A stretch of 7,253 bases of DNA from Pseudomonadota bacterium. GTDB lineage: Bacteria; Pseudomonadota; Gammaproteobacteria; Burkholderiales; SG8-39. Of the stretch, positions 1-5,671 are shown one piece after another. How positions within the stretch are numbered: the stretch's first letter is position 1; the number at the start of each line of letters is the position of its first letter. The notes under the pieces are model-generated. The model was not told the DNA's origin and ran no database searches. It worked only from the letters and a program-made list of their open reading frames with translations. Made by a program: the position numbers and the translations under genes. The DNA lies in contig JAKAIH010000135.1 of the NCBI GenBank assembly GCA_021825225.1, positions 1-7,253 of the forward strand, in the 5' to 3' direction.

Positions 1-507
1 CGCCGGGTCATCAGTGCGGACATCGGCGGCGCACGCCTGGTTTGCGCCTATGTGCCAAACGGCCAGAGCGTGGGCTCGGACAAGTACAGCTACAAGCTCG
101 GCTGGCTCGCCGCGTTCCGCGCCTGGCTGGAGCGGGAACTGGCCCTGCACCCCCGGCTCGCGGTCCTGGGCGATTACAACATCGCGCCGGAGGATCGCGA
201 CGTCCACGATCCGAAGGCCTGGGAAGGGCAGGTCCTGGTTAGCCCGCCGGAGCGCGAAGCCTTCCGCCGCCTGCTCGATCTCGGCTTCAAGGACAGCTTT
301 CGCCTGTTCGAGCAGCCGGAGAAATCCTACACCTGGTGGGATTACCGCATGAACGGCTTCAAGCGCAACCTCGGCCTGCGCATCGACCACATTTTGCTCA
401 GTCCCGGCCTTGCAGGGAGCTGCACCAGATGCTCGATCGACCTCGAACCGCGCCGCAACGAGCGTCCGTCCGACCATGCGCCGGTCGTGGCGGAAATCGG
501 CATCTGA
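1..507 (+). CDS. xth: Exodeoxyribonuclease III, C-terminal part (5' end outside window)
   Basis: This is the C-terminal 168 residues of an ExoIII-type AP endonuclease / 3'-5' exonuclease of the endonuclease-exonuclease-phosphatase fold, a Mg-dependent cytoplasmic base-excision-repair enzyme. The frame is open from base 1, so the N-terminal third (with the metal-binding Asn and Glu) lies upstream of the window. Visible family signatures are a YVPNG block near the left edge, [16 protein letters not shown] (catalytic Asp codon 172-174, Asn codon 178-180), SYTWWDYR before the DNA-binding loop, [10 protein letters not shown] (Asp codon 385-387) and the terminal SDHAPV with the active-site His codon at 475-477. 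The ATGs inside this frame (for example at 52) fall within the conserved fold and are not starts. The gene converges with ntrC, the two stop codons being 88 bp apart. No intrinsic terminator is evident after it. Family assignment is firm; the exact paralogue (xthA type or other) is less certain. Confidence 0.93.
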   Translation, partial: RRVISADIGGARLVCAYVPNGQSVGSDKYSYKLGWLAAFRAWLERELALHPRLAVLGDYNIAPEDRDVHDPKAWEGQVLVSPPEREAFRRLLDLGFKDSFRLFEQPEKSYTWWDYRMNGFKRNLGLRIDHILLSPGLAGSCTRCSIDLEPRRNERPSDHAPVVAEIGI

Positions 508-514
508 ACCAGGA

Positions 515-580
515 TCAGTCGATCAGCTCGTAAGCAGGCAGGGTGCGAAACTCGACGTAGTCAGCGTCAATATCGCTCAT
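515..580 (-). CDS. Possible 21-codon microORF just downstream of ntrC
   Basis: On the minus strand an ATG (580-578) opens a 21-residue acidic peptide ending in TGA (517-515). It begins MSDIDADYVEF and ends LPAYELID, carrying six acidic residues and one basic residue. It starts 15 nt after the ntrC stop and ends 7 nt before the convergent exonuclease stop, so it fills most of the gap. About 15 of 21 third positions are G or C, comparable with a real gene here. Against it: there is no recognisable Shine-Dalgarno, so translation would depend on reinitiation after ntrC, and an ORF this short can arise by chance. I do not recognise a family. It is recorded as a candidate only. Confidence 0.3.
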   Translation of the reverse strand: MSDIDADYVEFRTLPAYELID

Positions 581-595
581 CACGAACGGCGCCGC

Positions 596-2005
596 TCAGA
601 CGGTCTCGTCTGGTTCGCCCTTGGTTTCCAGCCCCAATTCGGTGATCTTGCGCGTGATGGTGTTACGGCCCATGCCGAGCAGATTCGCCGCCTCGATACG
701 CCTTCCGCCGGTGCGCGCGAGGGCCTTGCCTATGAGGGCTTTTTCGAAGGCCTGCGCAAACTTGTCCAGGACCGCACTTTCGCCGCGCGCAAAAGCGCGC
801 TCGACCTCGCGCTCCAGTGCACCGACCCAATCCGATTCTGCGGCCTTGCCGCCAGCGAGCTTGAGTTCCGCCGGCAGATCGGCCACTTCTATGGTCTGCG
901 TAGGCGCCATCACCGTCAGCCAGTGGCACAGGTTCTCCAGCTGGCGCACATTGCCCGGGAAATCCTGCGCCGCGAGGTAATTCATCGCCTCCGTCGACAG
1001 ACGTTTTCCCTCTGTTCCCAGCTCGCGCGCGCTTTTGGCAAGGAAGTGTTTCGCCAGCAAGGCTATGTCCTCGCGCCGCTCGCGCAGACTCGGCAGGCGC
1101 AGCCGGATCACGTTGAGTCGGTGGAACAGGTCTTCGCGGAACAAGCCCTGGCGCACGCGCTCTTCCAGATCCTGGTGCGTGGCAGCGATCACCCTCACGT
1201 TCGCCCGGATCGGCTGGTGGCCGCCGACGCGGTAGAACTGGCCGTCCGAGAGCACGCGCAACAGGCGCGTCTGCAACTCTGCCGGCATGTCGCCGATTTC
1301 GTCGAGGAACAGCGTGCCGCCCTCGGCCTGCTCGAAGCGCCCGCGGCGCATCGCCTGCGCGCCGGTGAAGGCGCCGCGCTCGTGCCCAAACAATTCCGAT
1401 TCGAGCAAATCCTTGGGCATCGCCGCGGTGTTGATGGCGACGAAGGGTTTCGCCGCGCGGCTGGAATGGCGATGCAGCGCCAGAGCCACCAACTCTTTAC
1501 CGGTGCCGGACTCGCCGGTGATCAGTACCGTGGCGTTGGATTGCGACAATCTGCCGATGGCGCGAAATACTTCCTGCATCGATGGCGCCTGGCCGAGGAT
1601 TTCGGGCGTGCTCTCCCGCGCCTCCTCGCCCTCGGCTTCGCGTATGCTCTCGCCTATGGCGCGGCGTATCAGTTCCACCGCCTGATCCACGTCGAAGGGC
1701 TTGGGCAGATACTCGAACGCCCCGCCCTGGAATGCCGCCACCGCCGACTCGAGGTCCGAATAGGCGGTCATGATGATGATAGGCAGCCCGGGATGGCGTT
1801 GTTTTACGGCTTGCAGCAGGTCCAGGCCGGTAGCGCCGGGCATGCGGATGTCGGATACCAGCACCTGCGGCGCGCCCTGTTCCAGTGCATCCAGCGCCTC
1901 CTGTGCCCCGGAGAAAGTCTTGTAAGGTATGCCCTCGCGCGCCAGGGCCTTCTCAAACACCCAGCGTATCGAGCGGTCGTCGTCTATGACCCAGATCGGT
2001 TTCAT
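596..2005 (-). CDS. ntrC: Nitrogen regulation response regulator NtrC (sigma-54 activator)
   Basis: This is a 469-residue, full-length NtrC (GlnG), the cytoplasmic response regulator that is phosphorylated by NtrB and drives sigma-54 transcription under nitrogen limitation. The receiver domain (about 1-118) has the acidic pocket D8-D10, phospho-acceptor D52 in SDIRMPG, T80 and K102. The AAA+ domain (about 136-370) has Walker A GESGTGKE (164-171), the sigma-54 contact loop GAFTGA (211-216) and Walker B TLFLDE (231-236). The C-terminal Fis-type helix-turn-helix spans about 434-459 (RRIEAANLLGMGRNTITRKI). All catalytic residues are present, so it should be active. It lies 85 bp downstream of ntrB on the same strand, which suggests cotranscription. 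The ATG gives the expected receiver start, but no convincing Shine-Dalgarno precedes it, so translation may be weak. The perfect GAFTGA loop and the NtrC-type dyads upstream of glnA support NtrC over other enhancer-binding proteins. Confidence 0.96.
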   Translation of the reverse strand: MKPIWVIDDDRSIRWVFEKALAREGIPYKTFSGAQEALDALEQGAPQVLVSDIRMPGATGLDLLQAVKQRHPGLPIIIMTAYSDLESAVAAFQGGAFEYLPKPFDVDQAVELIRRAIGESIREAEGEEARESTPEILGQAPSMQEVFRAIGRLSQSNATVLITGESGTGKELVALALHRHSSRAAKPFVAINTAAMPKDLLESELFGHERGAFTGAQAMRRGRFEQAEGGTLFLDEIGDMPAELQTRLLRVLSDGQFYRVGGHQPIRANVRVIAATHQDLEERVRQGLFREDLFHRLNVIRLRLPSLRERREDIALLAKHFLAKSARELGTEGKRLSTEAMNYLAAQDFPGNVRQLENLCHWLTVMAPTQTIEVADLPAELKLAGGKAAESDWVGALEREVERAFARGESAVLDKFAQAFEKALIGKALARTGGRRIEAANLLGMGRNTITRKITELGLETKGEPDETV

Positions 2006-2045
2006 ATCGTGGTGGCGAACAATGGAAAGCGGCGAATGCTCAGAC

Positions 2046-2060
2046 GCGGAGGAACTCCGC
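2046..2060 (-). repeat. Small hairpin in the ntrB-ntrC spacer
   Basis: GCGGAG (2046-2051) and CTCCGC (2055-2060) form a perfect 6-bp stem with a 3-nt loop. A second short pairing outside it (GCGAA near 2032-2036 with TTCGC at 2069-2073) could lengthen the structure, and the heptamer CTCAGAC occurs on both sides (2039-2045 and 2062-2068). No T-run follows in the direction of transcription, so it does not look like an intrinsic terminator. An RNA-stability or processing role between ntrB and ntrC is conceivable but inferred. Confidence 0.45.
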
Positions 2061-2090
2061 CCTCAGACTTCGCTCGTCGCCATTGCCCAT

Positions 2091-3131
2091 TCACTCCAGT
2101 GGTAGCATGATCGTAAAGCAGGTGCGGCCGGGCTTGCTTTCGCATTCGATCGTGCCATGGTGATGCTGCACGAACGTCTGCGACAAAGTCAGCCCCAGTC
2201 CGCTGCCGCCGTCGCGGCCCGACACCAGAGGATAGAAAATCCGCTCGCGCAACTCCTCCGGAATTCCCGGGCCGTTGTCTACCACTTGCAATTCTAATGC
2301 CAGCTTATAGCGCTGCTTGGCCAGTGTCACCTGGCGCGCGGCGCGCGTGCGGAATTCGATCTCCCCTTTCCCCTGGAGGGCTTGCGCCGCGTTGCGCGCG
2401 ACGTTGAGCACCGCCTGAATCAGCTGTTCCTTGTCGCCATACAGATCGGGCAGGCTGGCGTCGTAGTCGCGCTCGATGTGGATACCGTCCGGAAACTCGG
2501 CCAGCACCAGGCTTCTGACCCGCTCCAGGACTTCGTGGATATTCAGCAGAGCGGGCTGCGGCGGACGATGCGGCGTAAGCAGCCGGTCCATCAGCGCCTG
2601 CAACCGGTCGGCTTCCTTGATGATGACCTGGGTGTATTCGCGCAGCTCCGGCCGTTCGAGTTCGCGCTCCAGCAGCTGCGCCGAGCCGCGCAGCCCGCCA
2701 AGGGGATTTCTTATTTCATGCGCGAGATTGCGGATGAGCTCACGGTTTGCCTGTTGCTGATCCATCTGCCGTTGCTCGCGCGCGAGCCTGAGCTGCTGTT
2801 CCATCGGACGAAATTCGATCAGAAAGCGCGCGGCATTGGTCTCGGTCGGCGTGATCAGGCAATTCAGGTGCAGGCTTGCCTGTGCCGGGCGCGTCAGAGT
2901 GAGTTCGCAACCGGTGTAACTCCAATTGTGCCCCAATGCCCCGTTGAGGCTGGCGATGAGTTCGTCCGCATCGGTGAACAATTGCGCCAGGGGCTGGCCC
3001 ATTACGTTCTTCAGGCTGAACGCGAACAGGTCTTCGGCCGCCTGATTGACGTGCACGACGCGCAAATCGTCGTCCACCAGGATGACCGGGGTGGCGAGCA
3101 GATCGAGACCGGAAAAGAGGCTGGCGGACAT
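2091..3131 (-). CDS. ntrB: Nitrogen regulation sensor histidine kinase/phosphatase NtrB
   Basis: This is a 346-residue soluble histidine kinase, the usual size for NtrB (GlnL), with no transmembrane segments. In known systems it phosphorylates NtrC when nitrogen is short and dephosphorylates it when unmodified PII is bound. The N-terminal PAS domain covers about 5-110 (LVDDDLRVVHVNQAAEDLF). The dimerisation/phosphotransfer helix carries the H box NLAHEIRNPLGG with phospho-acceptor H138 and the E139/N142 pair needed for phosphatase activity. The ATPase domain has the N box around N243-N247 (NVARNAAQAL), the G1 box DNGPGIP (285-291) and the G2 box GGSGLGL (308-314). An in-frame stop lies at 3152-3150, and the ATG at 3131 is the first start after it. 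The preceding sequence has no strong Shine-Dalgarno. The gene lies between a DUF4124 gene (156 bp upstream) and ntrC (85 bp downstream), all on one strand. Confidence 0.95.
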   Translation of the reverse strand: MSASLFSGLDLLATPVILVDDDLRVVHVNQAAEDLFAFSLKNVMGQPLAQLFTDADELIASLNGALGHNWSYTGCELTLTRPAQASLHLNCLITPTETNAARFLIEFRPMEQQLRLAREQRQMDQQQANRELIRNLAHEIRNPLGGLRGSAQLLERELERPELREYTQVIIKEADRLQALMDRLLTPHRPPQPALLNIHEVLERVRSLVLAEFPDGIHIERDYDASLPDLYGDKEQLIQAVLNVARNAAQALQGKGEIEFRTRAARQVTLAKQRYKLALELQVVDNGPGIPEELRERIFYPLVSGRDGGSGLGLTLSQTFVQHHHGTIECESKPGRTCFTIMLPLE

Positions 3132-3135
3132 CGGA

Positions 3136-3273
3136 TCAGTGCGGAACGGTTAATGCGAAACCGGACGCGACGGCGTATTCGCCGCGCCTGCGAGAAACCC
3201 GTCTGCGGCCTTTAACTAAACGCGGGGAGATGTCCCCTTGTGCTCCCCTAAGCCGGACGGTAGCAAAAATCAT
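3136..3273 (-). CDS. Doubtful 45-codon leader-like ORF ahead of ntrB
   Basis: An ATG at 3273-3271, sitting in the loop of an inverted repeat, opens a 45-residue reading frame that ends in TGA at 3138-3136, only 4 nt before the ntrB ATG. The peptide is basic, with an arginine cluster KGRRRVSRRR at residues 21-30. Its position would allow translational coupling to ntrB. However, third-position GC is only about 58 percent, it uses AGG, AGA and TTA codons, and no clear ribosome-binding site precedes it. I recognise no family. It is probably non-coding or at most a leader, and is listed because it spans almost the whole spacer. Confidence 0.15.
   Translation of the reverse strand: MIFATVRLRGAQGDISPRLVKGRRRVSRRRGEYAVASGFALTVPH
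3224..3248 (-). repeat. GGGGA/TCCCC alternative-pairing element in the ntrB leader
   Basis: On the + strand GGGGAG (3224-3229) can pair with TCCCC at 3233-3237 (4-nt loop) or with CTCCCC at 3243-3248 (13-nt loop). The two pairings are mutually exclusive because TCCCC is directly repeated. In the minus-strand transcript this puts two GGGGA copies ahead of one UCCCC copy, upstream of ntrB. No terminator T-run accompanies either form. The pairing is seen directly; any switching role is inference. Confidence 0.4.
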
Positions 3274-3281
3274 TTTGCTAC
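3260..3281 (-). repeat. Perfect 9-bp inverted repeat after the DUF4124 gene
   Basis: GTAGCAAAA (3260-3268) and TTTTGCTAC (3273-3281) form a perfect stem with a 4-nt ATCA loop, starting 7 bp past the stop of the DUF4124 gene. The T residues lie inside the stem, and what follows on the minus strand is GC-rich (CCGTCCGGC), so it is not a textbook intrinsic terminator. It could mark an mRNA 3' end, attenuate transcription into ntrB, or bind a protein as DNA. Confidence 0.55.
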
Positions 3282-3287
3282 GATTTC

Positions 3288-3776
3288 CTATTTGACGCTG
3301 TTGAGCTCTCTTTTCAGCGCCTCAATGTTCTTCTCGTGCCGCTCGACCTTGTCCTTGTAGGGCTGCAAGCGGTCGAGCACTCTCTGGTAGTTCCTTTCGT
3401 TGCCGCTGCGCACGGATTCCTGCTGGGCGAGTTCCGTCTTGGCTTGTCCCAGCGCTTTCTCCTCGCTGCTGAGTTCGTCTTCCAAAATCCTGCGCCTGCC
3501 TTCATCGCGGCTTTTTTGGGTGGCCGGATCCACTCTTGGAAAATCCGCCGGCGAAGGCGCGGCCTTGGCGGCACGCGCCGGCGGGATGGCCGGAACCACG
3601 GAAATCTCCCGCATCACCACGGTGCAGTTCTTGCCCCTGGTTTCTTCCTTGATGTTGGTGTAGGTGGCGCGGCCGTTCGCATCGATGCATTTGAACGTGT
3701 CGCCCCACGCGGGCAGCGACAGCGCGCCGCTGATCAGGGCGGCCAATCCCAAATATCGTTTGATGCCAAGAACCAT
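3288..3776 (-). CDS. Exported DUF4124-domain protein with C-terminal coiled coil
   Basis: This 162-residue protein is of unknown function. Residues 1-25 form a Sec signal peptide: basic KR at 6-7, a hydrophobic core and a PAWG site, with cleavage likely before D26. The mature N-terminus (about 26-60) matches the DUF4124 pattern (DTFKCIDANGRATYTN) and has two cysteines, C30 and C51, that could form a disulfide in the periplasm. A Pro/Ala-rich linker (about 62-80) leads to a charged, Glu/Lys/Gln-rich helical segment (about 88-160) that looks like a coiled coil. It is followed by ntrB on the same strand and preceded by glnA. A sigma-70-type promoter lies just upstream, giving a leader of about 23 nt; no strong Shine-Dalgarno is visible. 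I recall DUF4124 genes beside glnA-ntrBC in other betaproteobacteria, but know of no established function for them. Confidence 0.85.
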   Translation of the reverse strand: MVLGIKRYLGLAALISGALSLPAWGDTFKCIDANGRATYTNIKEETRGKNCTVVMREISVVPAIPPARAAKAAPSPADFPRVDPATQKSRDEGRRRILEDELSSEEKALGQAKTELAQQESVRSGNERNYQRVLDRLQPYKDKVERHEKNIEALKRELNSVK

Positions 3777-3805
3777 GATACCGAGGCCGTTGAGAAGGAA
3801 GTTTA

Positions 3806-3834
3806 AGTCTATGCCAATATCCGGCTGATTTCAA
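3806..3834 (-). promoter_or_regulatory. Sigma-70-type promoter for the DUF4124-ntrBC group
   Basis: On the minus strand TTGAAA (3834-3829, 5 of 6 matches to the -35 consensus) is followed after exactly 17 bp by TAGACT (3811-3806, 4 of 6 to the -10). The predicted start is near 3799, about 23 nt before the ATG at 3776. It lies downstream of the glnA terminator, so it would give the DUF4124 gene, and possibly ntrBC, transcription independent of glnA. Confidence 0.5.
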
Positions 3835-3898
3835 ATCGCTTTTGGCCTAACTCTCATCTCGACCAATACGCACCGTCCCGCGGCGCGGGCAAAAGACG

Positions 3899-3928
3899 AA
3901 AAAAGGCGGGAACCTGCCCGCCTCTTTT
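3899..3928 (-). terminator. Intrinsic terminator of glnA
   Basis: The minus strand has GGCGGG (3922-3917), a 6-nt loop and CCCGCC (3910-3905), followed directly by TTTTTT (3904-3899). An A-rich stretch (AAAAGA) on the 5' side can extend the stem. It begins about 15 bp after the glnA stop. This is a textbook Rho-independent terminator and separates glnA from the genes downstream. Confidence 0.9.
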
Positions 3929-3943
3929 CGTTCAGCCGCGCAA

Positions 3944-5359
3944 TCAGCTGCTGTAGTACATATCGAACTCGAGCGGATGTGTGGTCATGCGGAAGCGCGT
4001 AACTTCTTCCATCTTGAGCGCGATGTAGGCGTCGAGCATGCCCTCGGAGAATACGCCGCCGCGAGTCAGGAACTCGTGATCCTTCTCCAGGTGCTCCAGC
4101 GCCATTTCCAGCGAAGAACAGACGTTCGGCACTTTCTTCGCCTGCGAGGCCGGCAGGTCGTACAGGTTCTTGTCGATCGGATCGCCGGGGTGAATTTTGT
4201 TCTGTACGCCGTCCAGGCCTGCCATCAGCATTGCGGCAAAGGCGAGATAGGGGTTGGCGGTCGGGTCGGGGAAGCGCACTTCGACGCGGCGCCCCTTGGG
4301 GTTGGTGGCATAGGGAATGCGGCAGGCCGCCGAACGATTGCGCGACGAATACGCGAGGTTGATCGGCGCTTCGAAACCGGGCACCAGGCGCTTGTAGGAG
4401 TTGGTGCCGGGATTGGTGATCGCGTTCAGCGCCTTGGCGTGCTTGATGATGCCGCCGATGTAGTACAGGGCGAAATCGGACAGGCCGGCGTATTTGTTGC
4501 CGGCGAACATGTTTTCGCCGCCCTTCCAAATCGACTGGTGCACGTGCATGCCCGAACCGTTGTCGCCGACTACGGGCTTGGGCATGAAAGTCGCGGTCTT
4601 GCCATAGGAGTGGGCCACGTTCCACACGGTGTACTTGAGGATCTGCAGCCAGTCGGCGCGCTTGATCAGCTTCTCGAATTTGGTGCCGATTTCGCATTGC
4701 CCGGGTGCGGCCACTTCGTGGTGATGCACCTCGACTTCGACGCCCTGCTGCTCCATCGCCAGGCACATGGCATTGCGCATGTCCTGCAGCGTATCCACCG
4801 GCGGCACCGGAAAGTAACCGCCCTTCACCGGTGCGCGGTGGGCCATGTTGCCGCCCTCGTACTCCTTGCCGGTCGACCACGGGGCTTCTTCGGAATCGAT
4901 TTTCACGAAACAGCCGGACATGTCCACGCTCCAGGTGACGGAATCGAACACAAAGAACTCGGGCTCGGGACCGAAGTAGGCGGTGTCGCCCAGGCCGGTG
5001 GACTTGAGATAAGCCTCTGCACGTTTGGCGAGCGAGCGCGGATCGCGGTCGTAACCCTTGCCGTCCGAAGGCTCGATCACATCGCAGGTGATGTTGAGCA
5101 CGGTCTCGTCGGTGAACGGATCCAGGCGTGCGGTATCGGCTTCGGGCATGAGCAGCATGTCGGAGGCTTCGATCCCTTTCCAGCCGGCGATCGACGAGCC
5201 GTCGAAGGCGTGGCCGTCTTCGAACTTCTCCATGGTGAATTGCTTGGCCGGAACCGACACGTGTTGTTCCTTGCCGCGGGTGTCGGTGAAGCGCAAATCG
5301 ACGAACTTCACCTCCTTGTCCTTCATCTGCTTCAGTACGTCGGCTGGGGACATAGCCAT
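3944..5359 (-). CDS. glnA: Glutamine synthetase, type I
   Basis: This 471-residue GlnA forms the cytoplasmic dodecamer that makes glutamine from glutamate, ammonia and ATP. The N-terminal beta-grasp domain includes [20 protein letters not shown]. The catalytic domain has EPEFFVFD (metal/substrate Glu), the [10 protein letters not shown] block (His loop and ATP/glutamate contacts), the NRSAACRIP substrate arginine region and a KNLYDLP motif. Y400 in that motif corresponds to the tyrosine adenylylated in enteric GlnA (Tyr397), which marks the I-beta subtype under GlnE control. Length is normal and nothing is missing. The first ATG (5359) is chosen because GAGGAG (5371-5366) lies 6 nt upstream; a second ATG two codons later is less well placed. 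Transcription is predicted from a sigma-54 promoter with paired NtrC dyads, and an intrinsic terminator follows the stop. The genes downstream encode the NtrB/NtrC pair expected to control it. Confidence 0.98.
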   Translation of the reverse strand: MAMSPADVLKQMKDKEVKFVDLRFTDTRGKEQHVSVPAKQFTMEKFEDGHAFDGSSIAGWKGIEASDMLLMPEADTARLDPFTDETVLNITCDVIEPSDGKGYDRDPRSLAKRAEAYLKSTGLGDTAYFGPEPEFFVFDSVTWSVDMSGCFVKIDSEEAPWSTGKEYEGGNMAHRAPVKGGYFPVPPVDTLQDMRNAMCLAMEQQGVEVEVHHHEVAAPGQCEIGTKFEKLIKRADWLQILKYTVWNVAHSYGKTATFMPKPVVGDNGSGMHVHQSIWKGGENMFAGNKYAGLSDFALYYIGGIIKHAKALNAITNPGTNSYKRLVPGFEAPINLAYSSRNRSAACRIPYATNPKGRRVEVRFPDPTANPYLAFAAMLMAGLDGVQNKIHPGDPIDKNLYDLPASQAKKVPNVCSSLEMALEHLEKDHEFLTRGGVFSEGMLDAYIALKMEEVTRFRMTTHPLEFDMYYSS

Positions 5360-5365
5360 TTAAAT

Positions 5366-5371
5366 CTCCTC
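5366..5371 (-). promoter_or_regulatory. Strong ribosome-binding site of glnA
   Basis: GAGGAG, 6 nt before the ATG at 5359, is the best Shine-Dalgarno in the window. It decides the GlnA start in favour of the first of two nearby ATGs. The contrast with ntrB and ntrC, which lack obvious sites, fits high GlnA and low regulator expression. Confidence 0.8.
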
Positions 5372-5420
5372 AAGATGCGGTGGTTAATGACAATGGATTA
5401 CGCGAAACGGAGGGTAATAC

Positions 5421-5436
5421 AGCAGAAAGCATGCCA
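5421..5436 (-). promoter_or_regulatory. Sigma-54 (RpoN) promoter of glnA
   Basis: The minus strand reads TGGCATGCTTTCTGCT, matching the sigma-54 consensus TGGCACG-N4-TTGCW at all but two positions and keeping the invariant GG-N10-GC spacing. Taking the C at 5422 as -12 puts the start near 5410, giving a leader of about 50 nt before the glnA ATG. NtrC-type dyads lie upstream at the distance typical of enhancer sites. Confidence 0.8.
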
Positions 5437-5458
5437 TCCGACGAAATTCGAGCAGAGT

Positions 5459-5488
5459 ATTGTGCCACAAGCAAAGTTCGATTGTTAA
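5459..5488 (-). promoter_or_regulatory. Possible sigma-70 promoter of glnA
   Basis: The minus strand has TTAACA (5488-5483, 5 of 6 to -35), an 18-bp spacer and CACAAT (5464-5459, 4 of 6 to -10). It lies between the NtrC dyads and the sigma-54 promoter and would supply basal glnA transcription under nitrogen excess, as a second promoter does in enteric bacteria. The match is modest and may be fortuitous. Confidence 0.3.
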
Positions 5489-5500
5489 CAGAGGCAGCGA

Positions 5501-5517
5501 TGCCCCTTTGTGGTGCG
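5501..5517. promoter_or_regulatory. NtrC-type binding site, promoter-proximal and weaker
   Basis: TGCCCC-TTTGT-GGTGCG matches the NtrC dyad consensus TGCACC-N5-GGTGCA with two mismatches. Its centre (5509) is about 99 bp upstream of the predicted sigma-54 start of glnA and 30 bp, close to three helical turns, from the stronger site at 5530-5548. That spacing suits cooperative binding of two NtrC dimers on one DNA face. Confidence 0.6.
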
Positions 5518-5529
5518 AATGAGCAAAGC

Positions 5530-5548
5530 GCGCACCAATGTGGTGCGC
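5530..5548. promoter_or_regulatory. NtrC-type binding site, promoter-distal and strong
   Basis: GCGCACC-AATGT-GGTGCGC is a perfect dyad with 7-bp arms and a 5-bp spacer. It matches the NtrC consensus core in both half-sites apart from the outermost base. Its centre (5539) is about 129 bp upstream of the predicted glnA start. The spacing from the glnA promoter resembles the enteric glnA enhancer pair. It also lies about 125 bp upstream of the divergent rhodanese-like gene. Confidence 0.8.
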
Positions 5549-5600
5549 ACCGATCGAGTTGTGATTTCACTGCGATTTTTTGCGCGTTCTCCGGGCCAGC

Positions 5601-5622
5601 GCGAGTCCCGGGCCCGACTTGC
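5601..5622 (+). repeat. GC-rich hairpin in the divergent glnA/rhodanese spacer
   Basis: GCGAGTC (5601-5607) pairs with GACTTGC (5616-5622), with one G-T wobble in RNA, around the self-complementary stretch CCGGGCCC. It lies 50 bp before the rhodanese-like start. No T-run follows on either strand. Apart from this element, a weak -10-like TATACT at 5629-5634 (no convincing -35) and the glnA control sites, the 312-bp spacer 5360-5671 shows nothing else. Confidence 0.3.
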
Positions 5623-5671
5623 TTCGCTTATACTTCCGCTCCCGCTAGATCACGACTCCTCCTCAGGAATT

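Noticed and set aside
508..595. A bidirectional terminator between the convergent xth and ntrC genes
   Set aside because: Only short GATC-containing repeats (514-525) are present; no stem longer than 4 bp and no T-run was found.
410..2110. A 566-codon plus-strand open frame antisense to ntrC
   Set aside because: It mirrors ntrC, whose domains and catalytic residues are intact on the other strand. GC-rich codon bias readily opens such frames, and the translation shows no recognisable domain.
2382..3215. A 277-codon plus-strand open frame antisense to ntrB
   Set aside because: It is opposite a complete histidine kinase with all sequence boxes present; there is no start signal and no domain.
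3977..5488. A 503-codon plus-strand open frame antisense to glnA
   Set aside because: It is the shadow of the highly biased glnA coding sequence; its His/Gly/Val-rich translation resembles no family I know, and it runs through the glnA promoter.
5437..5500. An IHF site between the NtrC dyads and the sigma-54 promoter
   Set aside because: The closest match on the minus strand (AATCGA-N4-TG) fails both the core A and the TTR half of the consensus.
5510..5671. Upstream extension of the rhodanese-like gene to an ATG at 5510
   Set aside because: The extra residues are basic and unlike the family, they overlap the NtrC dyads, and the ATG at 5672 has a nearby AGGA.
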